Source: TK10-74A sp965263065 (GTDB lineage Bacteria > Chloroflexota > Dehalococcoidia > Bin125). Taken from it: a DNA stretch of 64,000 nucleotides. The translations under genes and the position numbers were made by a program. This document shows positions 48,659 through 57,401 of the stretch, piece by piece; the stretch's first letter is position 1, and each line of letters begins with the position of its first letter. Below the pieces are notes generated by a model. That model had not been told where the DNA came from. It saw nothing but the letters and a program-made list of their open reading frames with translations, and did not search any database. Where the stretch lies: the NCBI GenBank assembly GCA_965263065.1, contig CBDHGH010000003.1:1612001-1676000 (forward strand), given 5' to 3'.

Positions 48659-49957
48659 TCACAGCCCCGACCGGAAGTCCGGGTGCGCGACGGCCCGCAG
48701 CGCCGACGCCCGCTCCTCCAGCGAGCGGCCGCGCAGCTCCGCGACTCCGTACTCCGTCACCACCCGATCGGCCAGGGTGCGGGGGACGGTGACCGCCTCC
48801 TCGGGGCCCAGCCGCCGCACGATGCGCGAGGCCGTCCCCCGCGCCGCCGTCGAGGGCATGGCGACGATGCCGATGCCGTCCCGCGCCGACATCGCCGCCT
48901 CGGCGTAGTCGGGCTGGCCGCCCGGCCCGCTCAGCAATCGCCCGCCCACCGTCTCGGCGTTCACCGACCCGTCGAGCGCGACGCTGATCGCCGAGTTGAT
49001 CGCCACGAAGCGATGGCTCCGGCTCACGACGCCGACGCCGTGGCTGTAGCGCGCCGGCGCCAGCCGCACGGCCGGGTTGTGGTGCAGCCAGCCGAACAGC
49101 CGACGCGTGCCGCCGCAGACCGCCGCGATCATCAGGCCCGCGTCCTGCGACTTGCGCGCGTTCGTCAGCGCGCCGCTCTCCAGCAGGTCGATCAGGCCGT
49201 CGCTGATCAGGCCCGAGTGGACGCCCAGGTCGCGGCGGGCGGTCAGGCGCGCCATCACCGCCTCGGGGATCGCGCCGATGCCGAACTGCAAGGTCGCCTC
49301 GTCGGGCACGAGTCCCACCACGTGCTCGGCGATCGCCTCCTCGACCGGGCCGGGCGGGGCGCGCGTCAGCTCGGGCAGCGGGCTCTCGATCTCGACCAGG
49401 AAGTCGAACGCGTCGGGCGGCAACTCCCCGACGCCGCGCACGTACGGCATCGACGGGTTGACCTGCGCGATGACGAGCGGCGCGCTGCGCACGGCGTCGA
49501 TCACCGAGCCCACCGCGACGCCCAGGCTGTGCCGCCCGTCGGGGCCGGGCGCGCTGGCCGAGACCAGCACCGCGTCGACCGGGACCGGGCCGTCCGGCTG
49601 GAAGAGCGTCGCCGTCTGCGAGTAGCGCGCCGGGATGACGCGCAGCGCCCCGGCCGCCTCGGCCGCCCGCAGCGGCCGCGAGAACTGCCACGTCGCGAAG
49701 CGGAAGGGCGCGCCCGCGTGCGCCAGCGGGGCCGGCGGCTCGCGCAGCGTGCCGGTCACCAGCTCCAGCGACGACCAGCGCTCGCGGGCGTCGTCGAGCG
49801 CGGCCAGCAGCCCCATCGGCACGCCGCTCATCGTCGGGATGAGGATGCGCGCCCCGTCGGGGATCGCCCGCAGCGCCGTTTCGGCATCGGTGCGGCGGCC
49901 CGGCCGCGCCCCCCGCGACGGCGCCAGGTACGGTTCGAAGTCGGTGACCTGCGGCAT
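48659..49957 (-). CDS. Acetyl-CoA hydrolase/4-hydroxybutyrate CoA-transferase-like protein
   Basis: A 432-residue class I CoA-transferase family member. ATLQFGIGAIPEAVMARLTA, LGVHSGLISDGLIDLLESGA, RFVAINSAISVALDGSVNAE and RVVTEYGVAELRGRSLEERA are its conserved blocks. Relatives transfer CoA between acetate and 4-hydroxybutyrate, succinate or propionate, or hydrolyse acyl-CoA; which applies is not clear. An alcohol dehydrogenase gene on the same strand ends 23 bases upstream, so both may serve the same short-chain acid pathway. Confidence 0.88.
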   Translation of the reverse strand: MPQVTDFEPYLAPSRGARPGRRTDAETALRAIPDGARILIPTMSGVPMGLLAALDDARERWSSLELVTGTLREPPAPLAHAGAPFRFATWQFSRPLRAAEAAGALRVIPARYSQTATLFQPDGPVPVDAVLVSASAPGPDGRHSLGVAVGSVIDAVRSAPLVIAQVNPSMPYVRGVGELPPDAFDFLVEIESPLPELTRAPPGPVEEAIAEHVVGLVPDEATLQFGIGAIPEAVMARLTARRDLGVHSGLISDGLIDLLESGALTNARKSQDAGLMIAAVCGGTRRLFGWLHHNPAVRLAPARYSHGVGVVSRSHRFVAINSAISVALDGSVNAETVGGRLLSGPGGQPDYAEAAMSARDGIGIVAMPSTAARGTASRIVRRLGPEEAVTVPRTLADRVVTEYGVAELRGRSLEERASALRAVAHPDFRSGL

Positions 49958-49980
49958 CGCCGGCCGGGGCGCGCCGCGGG

Positions 49981-51066
49981 CTAGACGCCGATCTCCAGCA
50001 CCGTCCGCGCCACCTCGCCGGTCTTCATCTTCTCGAACGCCACGTTCACGTCCTCCAGGGGCATCCGCTCGGTGACCAGCGCCGAGAGGTCGAGCCGGCC
50101 CTGGCGGTACAGCTCCATCAGCTTGGGCATGTGCTCGCGGAAGCGCGTGCTGCCGTACATGCAGCCGATCAGGCGCTTCTCCGACAGGAAGGCCGGCCCC
50201 GGCACCGTGATGTCGTCGGCGACCATCCCCACGACCACCGCCGTGCCGCCGACCTCCACCATGTCGAACGCCTGCCGCGCCGTGTCGGCCCGCCCGATCA
50301 CCTCGAAGGCGTACTCGACGGTGTCGCCGGTCATCTCCTTGACGGCCTCGACCGGGTCCCGCTTCGACGCGTTGACGACGTCGGTCGCGCCGAAGCGCTT
50401 CGCCATCTCCAGCTTGCTGTCGAGCATGTCCACGGCGATGATGTGCGCCGCCCCGGCGATGCGGCAGCCCTGGATGACGTTCAGCCCCACGCCGCCGCAG
50501 CCGATCACGGCCACCGTCGCGCCGCCCGGCACCTTGGCCGTGTACAGCGCCGCGCCGACCCCCGTCATGACGCCGCAGCCGACCAGCGCCGCCTCGGCCC
50601 AGGGCATGTCGTCGGGGATCTTCAGCACGCCGCTCTCGACGGTCACCATCTTCTCCGCGAACGACCCCACCGACGACATCATCGAGACGGGCTTCCCGTC
50701 CCAGCTCAGCCGCCCGCGCGTCGGGTGATACACCGCCGGGCTGGCGCAGAGGTTCGGCCGCCCCGACGTGCAGTGCTTGCACGTCCCGCAGAACGGCTTA
50801 AACGACATGATCACGTGGTCGCCCGGCTGGACGTACGTCACCTGATCCCCCACCGCCTCCACCGTCCCCGCCGCCTCGTGCCCCAGCACCCACGGCCCCG
50901 GGCCCAGCATGCGCGGATTCCAGTTGCCGCTCGCGAAGTGCAGGTCGCTGTGACAGACGCCGCTGACGGCGGTCTTGACCAGCACCTCGTTCGGGCGCGG
51001 GTCGATGATGTCGATCTCTTCGACGGTCAGAGGCGTCGCGGCCTCATGCAGCAGGGCGGCTTTCAT
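49981..51066 (-). CDS. Zinc alcohol dehydrogenase, class III-like
   Basis: A 361-residue medium-chain dehydrogenase. GVCHSDLHFASG has the catalytic Cys, GHEAAGTVEAVG the His-Glu pair, CGTCKHCTSGRPNLC the structural zinc site, and VIGCGGVGLNVIQG the NAD(P) loop. It resembles formaldehyde/aryl alcohol dehydrogenases and Rxyl_3153-type ADHs. AAGGAGAG precedes the ATG. It is transcribed ahead of the CoA-transferase-like gene. Confidence 0.93.
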   Translation of the reverse strand: MKAALLHEAATPLTVEEIDIIDPRPNEVLVKTAVSGVCHSDLHFASGNWNPRMLGPGPWVLGHEAAGTVEAVGDQVTYVQPGDHVIMSFKPFCGTCKHCTSGRPNLCASPAVYHPTRGRLSWDGKPVSMMSSVGSFAEKMVTVESGVLKIPDDMPWAEAALVGCGVMTGVGAALYTAKVPGGATVAVIGCGGVGLNVIQGCRIAGAAHIIAVDMLDSKLEMAKRFGATDVVNASKRDPVEAVKEMTGDTVEYAFEVIGRADTARQAFDMVEVGGTAVVVGMVADDITVPGPAFLSEKRLIGCMYGSTRFREHMPKLMELYRQGRLDLSALVTERMPLEDVNVAFEKMKTGEVARTVLEIGV

Positions 51067-51143
51067 GGCTCTCTCCTTCGTTGTCGGGCTCGATGATCGA
51101 TGCGCAGGCTAGCCCCGTCGCGCGGGGGCGACAATGGCCCGCC

Positions 51144-51491
51144 CTACGATCGTCGCAGCGGCGAGCGGGGCCGCACCTGCGACAGCGCCGCGCGGGCGCG
51201 TTGCGTGCGCGTCGGCTTGCGCCGCTTGCGCTTCGCCTGCGCGAACCGATACGCGGCCAGCGCCAGCCCCGCCACCCCGGCGCCCGACGCCAGCTCCTCG
51301 TTGATCGCCGTCAGGCGCTCGCCCGCCGCTTCCACCAGCGGCGACAGGCGGTCGTCCTGCTGGCGGCGCGCCCAGCGCAGCCCCTTGAGCAGCTTCCAGG
51401 CGATGAAGCTGAGCACCGTCAGCGCCACCAGCGTGACCAGCGCCAGCAGGATCAGCGCCACGATCAGGACATAGTCGCGGATCTCTTCCAC
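51144..51491 (-). CDS. Small membrane protein, unknown function
   Basis: A 115-residue protein with one strong N-terminal membrane segment (LIVALILLALVTLVALTVLS), a helical middle (RLTAINEELASGAGVAG) and a very basic C-terminus (RKRRKPTRTQRARAA). It starts at GTG 51491 after GGGGAGCCG. I do not recognise the family. It resembles small scaffold or septal proteins in layout only. Confidence 0.6.
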   Translation of the reverse strand: MEEIRDYVLIVALILLALVTLVALTVLSFIAWKLLKGLRWARRQQDDRLSPLVEAAGERLTAINEELASGAGVAGLALAAYRFAQAKRKRRKPTRTQRARAALSQVRPRSPLRRS

Positions 51492-51537
51492 CGGCTCCCC
51501 GATCCGTCGTCGCCGCGCCGCCCGGGCGGGCCCGGCG

Positions 51538-52149
51538 TCAGTCTACCTGCGCCGATCCGCCGGGCCGTGGCGGCGGTCGCGCCCCGATCTCGGGCAGCGC
51601 CAGCGTCTGCATCATCGCCTTGCGCCGGCCCAGCTCGATCTGGAACGGGCTCGGCTCCTGGGCCTGCAGGTTGAGCGGCAGCGTCAGGTTGCGGAAGGCC
51701 ATGTCCGACACCTCCCAGGGCCGCGAGTGTCGCAGCCAGCGCACGCGCATGTGCGTCCGCAGCCAGCGCGACAGCGCCGCCTCGCCGTCGCCCCAGGTGT
51801 AGCGTTCGCCGTCGGCGTGGCGCCACAGCGTCAGCCCGAGCGGCTTCGCCAGCGCGACGCCCAGCGCCGTCCGCAGCGCCGACGCCTCGGCGCCGCCCTC
51901 GAAGTGGTAGGCGATGCGCGGCGCCAGCGAGGTGCGCAGCGCGTCCTGGCCGGGCCCGCCCGACGCCCGCGGCGCGATGCCCACGTAGAGCAGCGAGTAG
52001 CCGTCGCGCTGCCACAGGTCGTCGGCGGGCGCCCCCGCCGGCACGACGTCGCTGCACCAGGCGTAGACGCCCGGCGCGCGCGGGGGCCCGTCGGACTCGC
52101 CCCAGCCCCACGACGGGGCGGCCAGCAGCGCATCCAGTGGGGAGGCCAT
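51538..52149 (-). CDS. GIY-YIG-like nuclease domain protein
   Basis: A 203-residue protein. APGVYAWCSDVV and YSLLYVGIAPR form the two short strands of a GIY-YIG-like fold with the Tyr and Gly positions present; an Arg of LAPRIAYHF is the likely catalytic Arg. Similar stand-alone proteins are annotated as GIY-YIG nucleases of unknown role. It is transcribed opposite to the PAP2 gene, and the shared region holds two TATGAT boxes. Confidence 0.7.
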   Translation of the reverse strand: MASPLDALLAAPSWGWGESDGPPRAPGVYAWCSDVVPAGAPADDLWQRDGYSLLYVGIAPRASGGPGQDALRTSLAPRIAYHFEGGAEASALRTALGVALAKPLGLTLWRHADGERYTWGDGEAALSRWLRTHMRVRWLRHSRPWEVSDMAFRNLTLPLNLQAQEPSPFQIELGRRKAMMQTLALPEIGARPPPRPGGSAQVD

Positions 52150-52213
52150 CGCACAAGCGTAAGGCGTCGGCGGCCGAGACAGCAGCCCCGATCGGTATGA
52201 TCCGCCCATCGGT

Positions 52214-52921
52214 ATGATCGAACCGATGCCCACTCTGCCCCGCGTCGCGCTGCCGTCGCCCCGCCGGGCGGGCCTGATGGCGTCCTTCGTCGCGGCGCTG
52301 GCGGGCCTCGTCGTCCTGGCGCTGGCGATCGACCCCGCCGCGCCCGCCGCCTGGGAGGTCGACCTCGCCCGCTCGATCCAGGCGATCGGCTTTCCCGGCT
52401 GGACGCCCTTCATCGACGCTGCTGAGTTCCTCTCGCGGCCCCTCGTCGTCAGTCTGCTGGCCGCCGCCATCGGCCTCGCCTGCCTGCGCCGGCGACGACG
52501 GCGGGAGGCCGCGATGCTCGCGGGGGCGCTGCTGGTCTGGGCGCCGGAGCGCCTCATCACCGAGCTCGTCGCCCGCGAGCGCCCCACCGAGGCCGCGCTG
52601 GCGATCATCCGCGAGGGCTCGGGCTTCGCGTTCCCCAGCGGCCACACGACGGGCGCGCTGGTCATCTACGGCGCGCTGCTGCTGATCCTGCTGGGCAGCC
52701 GCTACCGGCGCCGGCCGGCCGCGCTCGCCGTCTGCGCGCTGGCGGCCGCGGGGCTGGCGGGCGCGGCCGTGGGCCGGGTCGTGCTGGGGGCGCACTGGCC
52801 GACGGACGTGCTGGGTGCGGCCCTGCTGTCGGGCTGCTGGTTGATCGCGCTGCACTGGGCCGACCGGCGCTGGCTCGCCCCGCGCTGGCTTGCTCCCCAG
52901 TCACCGGCGCCGAGGCGCTAG
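52214..52921 (+). CDS. PAP2 family phosphatase, membrane
   Basis: A 235-residue multi-pass membrane protein. The PAP2 motifs are ITELVARERPTE (C1, Arg-Pro), FAFPSGHTTG (C2, Ser-Gly-His) and GRVVLGAHWPTDVLG (C3, His-x-x-x-Asp). These proteins remove phosphate from lipid phosphates such as undecaprenyl pyrophosphate or phosphatidate. The start is ambiguous between ATG 52214 and ATG 52226, with TATGAT boxes close upstream. Confidence 0.9.
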   Translation: MIEPMPTLPRVALPSPRRAGLMASFVAALAGLVVLALAIDPAAPAAWEVDLARSIQAIGFPGWTPFIDAAEFLSRPLVVSLLAAAIGLACLRRRRRREAAMLAGALLVWAPERLITELVARERPTEAALAIIREGSGFAFPSGHTTGALVIYGALLLILLGSRYRRRPAALAVCALAAAGLAGAAVGRVVLGAHWPTDVLGAALLSGCWLIALHWADRRWLAPRWLAPQSPAPRR

Positions 52922-52982
52922 ACTGCCCAGGCGACCGGCGCGGAGCCTCGACTTCGCGCCAGCGGTCGCGCCCGGAGAGCGC

Positions 52983-53093
52983 ATGCGCCGGCCGGATCGC
53001 GTGGACCTGTTCCTGATCTTTCAGTGCGGGCTGCTCTTGGCCTTCCTTGGCGTGCTGCTCTTCGGTATTGCTGGCTGGATCGGGTATTGGTGA
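52983..53093 (+). CDS. Possible 36-residue membrane peptide
   Basis: The frame MRRPDRVDLFLIFQCGLLLA, then FLGVLLFGIAGWIGYW has a basic start and one long hydrophobic helix. GGAGAG lies just before the ATG. The gap between the PAP2 and acetyltransferase genes has no other content. It may be a real small membrane protein, but there is no homology to support it. Confidence 0.45.
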   Translation: MRRPDRVDLFLIFQCGLLLAFLGVLLFGIAGWIGYW

Positions 53094-53166
53094 CGGACCC
53101 CGCGCCCGTCAGCGCCCGCCTCAGCCCATCCCCTCGCGCCGACGCATGCGATGAAAGCAGGAACCG

Positions 53167-53745
53167 ATGGCCGATCTCACCGCGACCACCCCCGAGCAGA
53201 TGGAGCAGATCCACAGCCGCTACCCCCGTCAGGCCACCCTGCGCGACGGCCAGAGCGTGGAGTTGCGCCTCATGGGCGACGCCGATCGCGACGCCGTGCT
53301 CGCCTTCGCCCGTGATCTCCCGGACGACGACCTGCTCTTCCTGCAGACCAACATCACCGACCCGGCCGTCGTGGACGCCTGGCTGGACGACATCCGCCGG
53401 GGCACGACGACCACCATCCTGGCGTTCAACAACGGCGTCGTCATCGGCGACGGCAGCGTGCACCACCATCGCGCGCAGTGGACGCGGCACATCGGGGAGA
53501 TTCGCCTGCTGATCGGGGCGGGCGGCCGCGGGCAGGGGCTGGGTCGCATCCTGGCCGACGAGATCTACGCGCTCGCCAACATCCTGGGCCTGCGCATGCT
53601 GACCGCGCAGATGACCTTCGACCAGCAAGCCGCGATCTCGATCTTCCGCCGCCTGGGCTTCCAGCGCGAGGCCGTCCTGACCGACTACGTGATGGACGCC
53701 GAGGGCAACGCCCGCGACCTGCTCGTCGCCACGCGCCGCCTCTAG
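53167..53745 (+). CDS. GNAT family N-acetyltransferase
   Basis: A 192-residue acetyltransferase. VELRLMGDADRDAVLAFARD starts the GNAT fold; IGEIRLLIGAGGRGQGLGRI has the acetyl-CoA pyrophosphate loop (R/Q-x-x-G-x-G/A), and AISIFRRLGFQREA is motif B. The substrate is unknown. AGGAA lies a few bases before the ATG. Confidence 0.9.
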   Translation: MADLTATTPEQMEQIHSRYPRQATLRDGQSVELRLMGDADRDAVLAFARDLPDDDLLFLQTNITDPAVVDAWLDDIRRGTTTTILAFNNGVVIGDGSVHHHRAQWTRHIGEIRLLIGAGGRGQGLGRILADEIYALANILGLRMLTAQMTFDQQAAISIFRRLGFQREAVLTDYVMDAEGNARDLLVATRRL

Positions 53746-53771
53746 CCGCGTCGCCGCGCCCTCGCCCACGC

Positions 53772-55052
53772 CTATTCCAGCGGCACGACCTGCTGGATGG
53801 CGGCGCCCTGCGCCAGGACGAACAGGCCGCCCCGGCCGTCGGCGGCGAACGCCGTGATGCGCAGGTCCGTGGATAGCAGCGGGAAGGCGTCGGCGCCGCC
53901 GGCCGCGTCGAGGCCCCAGATCTGGCCGCTGCAGTAGTCGCCGAAGACGTAGGCCCCGGCCAGGCCCGGGATGCCGTCGTCGCGGTACACCACGCCGCCG
54001 CTGATCGAGCAGCCCTCGTCGTGGCCGTAGATCCAGACCGGCAACTCCTCCCCAGCGACCGCGCAGTCCGCCGTGGCGAAGCACTCGAGGCCCTCCCGCG
54101 CCGCCCAGCCGTAGTTGCCCCCGGCGACGATCACGTCCACCTCCTCCCAGCGGTTCTGCCCCACGTCCCCTGTCCATAGCAGCCCCGTGGCCGGGTCGAA
54201 GGCCATGCGCCAGGGGTTGCGCAGCCCGTAGGCGTAGATCTCCCAGCGCGCCTCGGCGGCGCCCACGAACGGGTTATCGGCGGGGATGCGGTACGGCTCC
54301 GCCGCCGAGGCCTCCGCGACGTAGATGCGCAGCATGCTGCCCAGCAGCGTGCCCAGATTCTGGCCGTGGCCGTGCGGGTCGGCGGCCGCGCCGCCGTCGC
54401 CCAGCCCCAGGTAGAGCAGGCCGTCGGGGCCGAAGCGCACCGTGCCGCCGTTATGGTTGCGATACGGCTGCGGCGTCTCCAGCACGATCAGCTCGCTGCC
54501 CGCTGCGACCGTCGACCCCACCAGCCGCACCCGCGACAGCCGCGACGCCCCGTCGGGCGCGCGCGTGTAGTAGATCCAGACGTCCCCGTTGTCCGCGAAG
54601 CCCGGGTCGAGCGTGACCGACAGCAGCCCCTGCTCGCCCCCCGCCACGACGCGGTCGCCCAGGTCGAGGGCCGTCGTGACGGCCGACCCGTCCGGCTCGA
54701 CGATTAGCAGCCGCCCGGCTTGCTCGACCACCAGCGCCCGGCCGTCGGGCAGCCAGGTCAGATCGAGCGGCGAGGCGAAGCGCATGCCGCCGAAGGCCGG
54801 CCGCAGCCCCACCGGCCCCGGCGCCAGGACCGCCGGCGGGGGCGCCGGGGGGTCCGGTTCGGGTTCCTGGGCCGGGGCTGTGTCGTCTGGGGCCGCCTGA
54901 ATCTCGACCTGGGGCGCCGCCTCGGTCTGGGCGGCCGGGGCCGGTGGCGGCGCCGATGGCGGATCGCCGCCGCAGCCGGACGCGATCAGCGCTACCGCCA
55001 GCGCCAGCGCGGCGGGCGTCCGGACTACGTCGCGAGGTCGCGCGAGGGGCAT
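53772..55052 (-). CDS. Glucose/sorbosone dehydrogenase-like (PQQ-type) lipoprotein
   Basis: A 426-residue secreted beta-propeller. The lipobox is ALIASGC, followed by a Pro/Ala/Glu-rich linker (28-80). LDLTWLPDGRALVVEQAGRL, RNHNGGTVRFGPDGLLYLGL, AYGLRNPWRMAFDPATGLLW and AGGNYGWAAREGLECF are the blocks of the glucose/sorbosone dehydrogenase family, including the His-Asn-Gly and Arg-Asn-Pro residues near the cofactor. Aldose oxidation with PQQ is the family activity; it is not proven here. AAGGAGG precedes the ATG. A second lipoprotein gene lies 16 bases upstream. Confidence 0.88.
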   Translation of the reverse strand: MPLARPRDVVRTPAALALAVALIASGCGGDPPSAPPPAPAAQTEAAPQVEIQAAPDDTAPAQEPEPDPPAPPPAVLAPGPVGLRPAFGGMRFASPLDLTWLPDGRALVVEQAGRLLIVEPDGSAVTTALDLGDRVVAGGEQGLLSVTLDPGFADNGDVWIYYTRAPDGASRLSRVRLVGSTVAAGSELIVLETPQPYRNHNGGTVRFGPDGLLYLGLGDGGAAADPHGHGQNLGTLLGSMLRIYVAEASAAEPYRIPADNPFVGAAEARWEIYAYGLRNPWRMAFDPATGLLWTGDVGQNRWEEVDVIVAGGNYGWAAREGLECFATADCAVAGEELPVWIYGHDEGCSISGGVVYRDDGIPGLAGAYVFGDYCSGQIWGLDAAGGADAFPLLSTDLRITAFAADGRGGLFVLAQGAAIQQVVPLE

Positions 55053-55068
55053 GGCGCCTCCTTCGCGA

Positions 55069-55524
55069 TCAGCCGCCGCCGCCGGAGAGCTCGGTCCCGT
55101 AGAACGCGCAGTCCTCCGCCACCCGCCAGCGATCGCCCTGCAGCACCCAGAGAGCCGGCGCCTCGTCCTCGCCGAACAGCAGGCTTGGTTCGCCGTCCAC
55201 CAGCAGGCGCGCGCTGACCAGCGCCCGGTCGTCGTCCAGGAACTCCACGTTCGTCACCTCCACCCCCACCTTGGCGGCGCCCAGGAGGCGGCTCCACTGC
55301 CGGCGCGCGACCACGAAGGCGTCCAGGTTCAGGCCGTCGCGGCACTCCGTCGCGACGTACTCCACGTACTCGCCCAGGCCGTCCTCGTCGCCCCAGAGGA
55401 TCTCGATCGCCCGCTCCACGTCGCGCCGCACCGCCGCCTCGCCCGTCGCTCCTGCGTCGTCGCCGCCACCGCAGGCGGCGAGCACGATCGCCCCTGCGGC
55501 GAGCAGCACGCCTGCACGGATCAC
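55069..55524 (-). CDS. Lipoprotein of unknown function
   Basis: A 151-residue lipoprotein starting at GTG 55524 (GGGAGG upstream). The lipobox is IVLAAC followed by GGGDD. The mature part (VERAIEILWGDEDGLGEYVE, then ALVSARLLVDGEPSLLFGED) resembles the cystatin/NTF2-like fold of small exported binding proteins, but I cannot name the family. It precedes the glucose/sorbosone dehydrogenase-like gene and follows the exporter operon, on the same strand. Confidence 0.7.
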   Translation of the reverse strand: MIRAGVLLAAGAIVLAACGGGDDAGATGEAAVRRDVERAIEILWGDEDGLGEYVEYVATECRDGLNLDAFVVARRQWSRLLGAAKVGVEVTNVEFLDDDRALVSARLLVDGEPSLLFGEDEAPALWVLQGDRWRVAEDCAFYGTELSGGGG

Positions 55525-55607
55525 GGCCCTCACCTCCCGATGTCTGGGTTCCGACACCTGGGCTCCGATACCTGGGATGTTAGTGCGGGGCGACGGCCGG
55601 ACGCCGC

Positions 55608-56339
55608 CTAGAGCCGCTGCCCGATCTCGAAGCGCTGTAGCAGCCGCACGGCGAGGAACGTCGCCGCGCCCGTCACGACGACCGCCAGGACCACCGCCGT
55701 CACGCCGCCCAGGTCCGCGTCCAGCACGCGCGGGGCGGCCGAGCTGATCAGGTCGGCGATGCCCAGCATGTACTGGTGCACCGACACCCACTTCGTGCCG
55801 CTGAACAGCTGCGGCAGGATCGCCTCCCACACGAAGACGTAGCCCAGCCCGATCAGCAGCGCCCGGCTCGTCAGGATGCTGAGCGCCACGAACAGCGCGC
55901 AGTAGGTGATCGCGCCCGCGACCACCGCGACGGCGAACGCCGGCGTGATCAACGCCTCGTCGCCGCCCAGCGCGATGACCGACGCCACCACCAGCGGCGG
56001 CAGCGTGATCAGGATCGTCGCCGCCGCCGCCACCGCGATCTTCACGATCACGATGCGCCAGCGCTCCACCGGCTTGGTCAGCAGGTAGACCGCGGTGCCG
56101 TCCTCGATCTCCGCGCCCAGCGCCCCCGTCCCGAAGATCAGCGCCGTCAGTGGCAGCACCAAGCCCAGCGCCATCACGTCCAGCATCCCCACCGTCCACT
56201 CGGCCGCGCCTTCCCCGTCGCCGCCGAGGCGGTAGATGACCGCCACCAGCACCGGCAGCAGCGCGAGCAGCAGCATGATGAGCGCGCGCCGGCGGCCCAG
56301 CAGTTGGCGCGCCGTCAGGTTGATCAGCGTGCGCGTCAT
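55608..56339 (-). CDS. ABC-2 type transporter permease (second pair)
   Basis: A 243-residue membrane protein with about six hydrophobic segments (ALIMLLLALLPVLVAVIY, IVIVKIAVAAAATILITL and others) and the GTAVYLLTKPVERWRIV cytoplasmic block common in ABC-2 permeases. It follows its likely ATPase after 49 bases. Function: export of an unknown substrate or, if a lone domain, membrane protein assembly. Confidence 0.85.
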   Translation of the reverse strand: MTRTLINLTARQLLGRRRALIMLLLALLPVLVAVIYRLGGDGEGAAEWTVGMLDVMALGLVLPLTALIFGTGALGAEIEDGTAVYLLTKPVERWRIVIVKIAVAAAATILITLPPLVVASVIALGGDEALITPAFAVAVVAGAITYCALFVALSILTSRALLIGLGYVFVWEAILPQLFSGTKWVSVHQYMLGIADLISSAAPRVLDADLGGVTAVVLAVVVTGAATFLAVRLLQRFEIGQRL

Positions 56340-56388
56340 CGCGTCGCCCCAGTCGTCACGGCAGACAGCACGGCAGTCATCAGGCCGG

Positions 56389-57399
56389 TCATTTCTCCAC
56401 CAGATACGAGAAGACGCTCTCGAGCGACTCGTCGGACGGCGACAGCTCGATCAGCGACGCGCCCGAGTCCCGCACCACTCCCGCGATGCCCGCCGTGAAG
56501 GCCGCGAAGTCGCTGCTGCGCACCTCCATCCGGTCCTCCTCCAGCGTCACGCCGCTCACCTCCTCCCGCGCGACCAGCAGCGACGCCACGCGGCGGTTGT
56601 CGGTCGTGCGCAGGTTGAACGTATGCGGGCGGTCGGTCATCAGGCGGCGGATCGCGCGGAAGTCGCCCGACGCCGCCAGCCGCCCCGCCAGGATGACGAG
56701 CACCTCGTCGGCCAGGGTCTCGACCTCCTCCAGGATGTGCGACGAGAAGATCACCGTGCGCCCCTCGGCCGCCATGCGGCGCAGCAACTCCATGAGCTGC
56801 AAGCGCTGGCGCGGATCGGTGCCGTTGAACGGTTCGTCGAGGATCAGCACTTCGGGGTCGTGCACCAAACTGGCGGCGATCTTGGCGCGCTGACGCATGC
56901 CCTTGGAATAGCCGCGCATGGCCCGGTCCTGGCTGTCCTGCAGCTCGACGTGCGCGATGGCGGCGCTGGCCGCGGCGTCGGGGTTCGGCAGCCCGTGCAG
57001 CTTGGCGCTCGCGACGGCGAACTCGCGCGCTGTCAGGAACGGGTACACCGCCTCGCTCTCGGGCACGAGCCCCACCCGCCGGAACAGCTCCGGCGACCCC
57101 CAGGCCGTCTGGCCCAGCACCCGCACCGTCCCCGCCGAGGGACGCAGGAAGCCGGCCAGCATGTGCAGGATCGTCGATTTGCCCGCCCCGTTCGGGCCCA
57201 GCACGCCGGTCACGCCCGGCCCGAAGTGGAACGAGACGTCGTTGACGGCGACCACCTCGCCGTACCAGCGCGAGACGTTCTCCAGGCTGACGGCGGATTC
57301 CCCGTCGGCCGGCGCCTGCGGCATGGTCTGCCCCGTCATGGGCTGCTCCGTCATCTGCTCGTCCGTCATGCGCTGGTCCGTCATGTGCTGGTCCGTCAT
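56389..57399 (-). CDS. ABC transporter ATPase (second pair) with MTDQ start repeat
   Basis: A 336-residue ATPase. Walker A GPNGAGKST, the signature GYSKGMRQRAKIAASL and Walker B VLILDEPFNGTD are present, with a C-terminal domain as in ABC-2 ATPases. The N-terminus is a repeat, MTDQHMTDQRMTDEQMTEQP, then MTGQT, coded by 15-base units that give six in-frame ATG codons at 57399, 57384, 57369, 57354, 57339 and 57324. The first overlaps the stop of the upstream permease (ATGA), so coupling favours it. The other ATGs may add internal starts. Confidence 0.92.
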   Translation of the reverse strand: MTDQHMTDQRMTDEQMTEQPMTGQTMPQAPADGESAVSLENVSRWYGEVVAVNDVSFHFGPGVTGVLGPNGAGKSTILHMLAGFLRPSAGTVRVLGQTAWGSPELFRRVGLVPESEAVYPFLTAREFAVASAKLHGLPNPDAAASAAIAHVELQDSQDRAMRGYSKGMRQRAKIAASLVHDPEVLILDEPFNGTDPRQRLQLMELLRRMAAEGRTVIFSSHILEEVETLADEVLVILAGRLAASGDFRAIRRLMTDRPHTFNLRTTDNRRVASLLVAREEVSGVTLEEDRMEVRSSDFAAFTAGIAGVVRDSGASLIELSPSDESLESVFSYLVEK

Positions 57400-57401
57400 G
57401 T
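57324..57401 (-). repeat. 15-bp repeat with six in-frame ATG codons
   Basis: Six ATG codons spaced exactly 15 bases apart open the second ABC ATPase gene; the clearest unit is ATGACGGACCAGCAC. Slippage would change the number of potential starts without changing frame. Confidence 0.88.
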
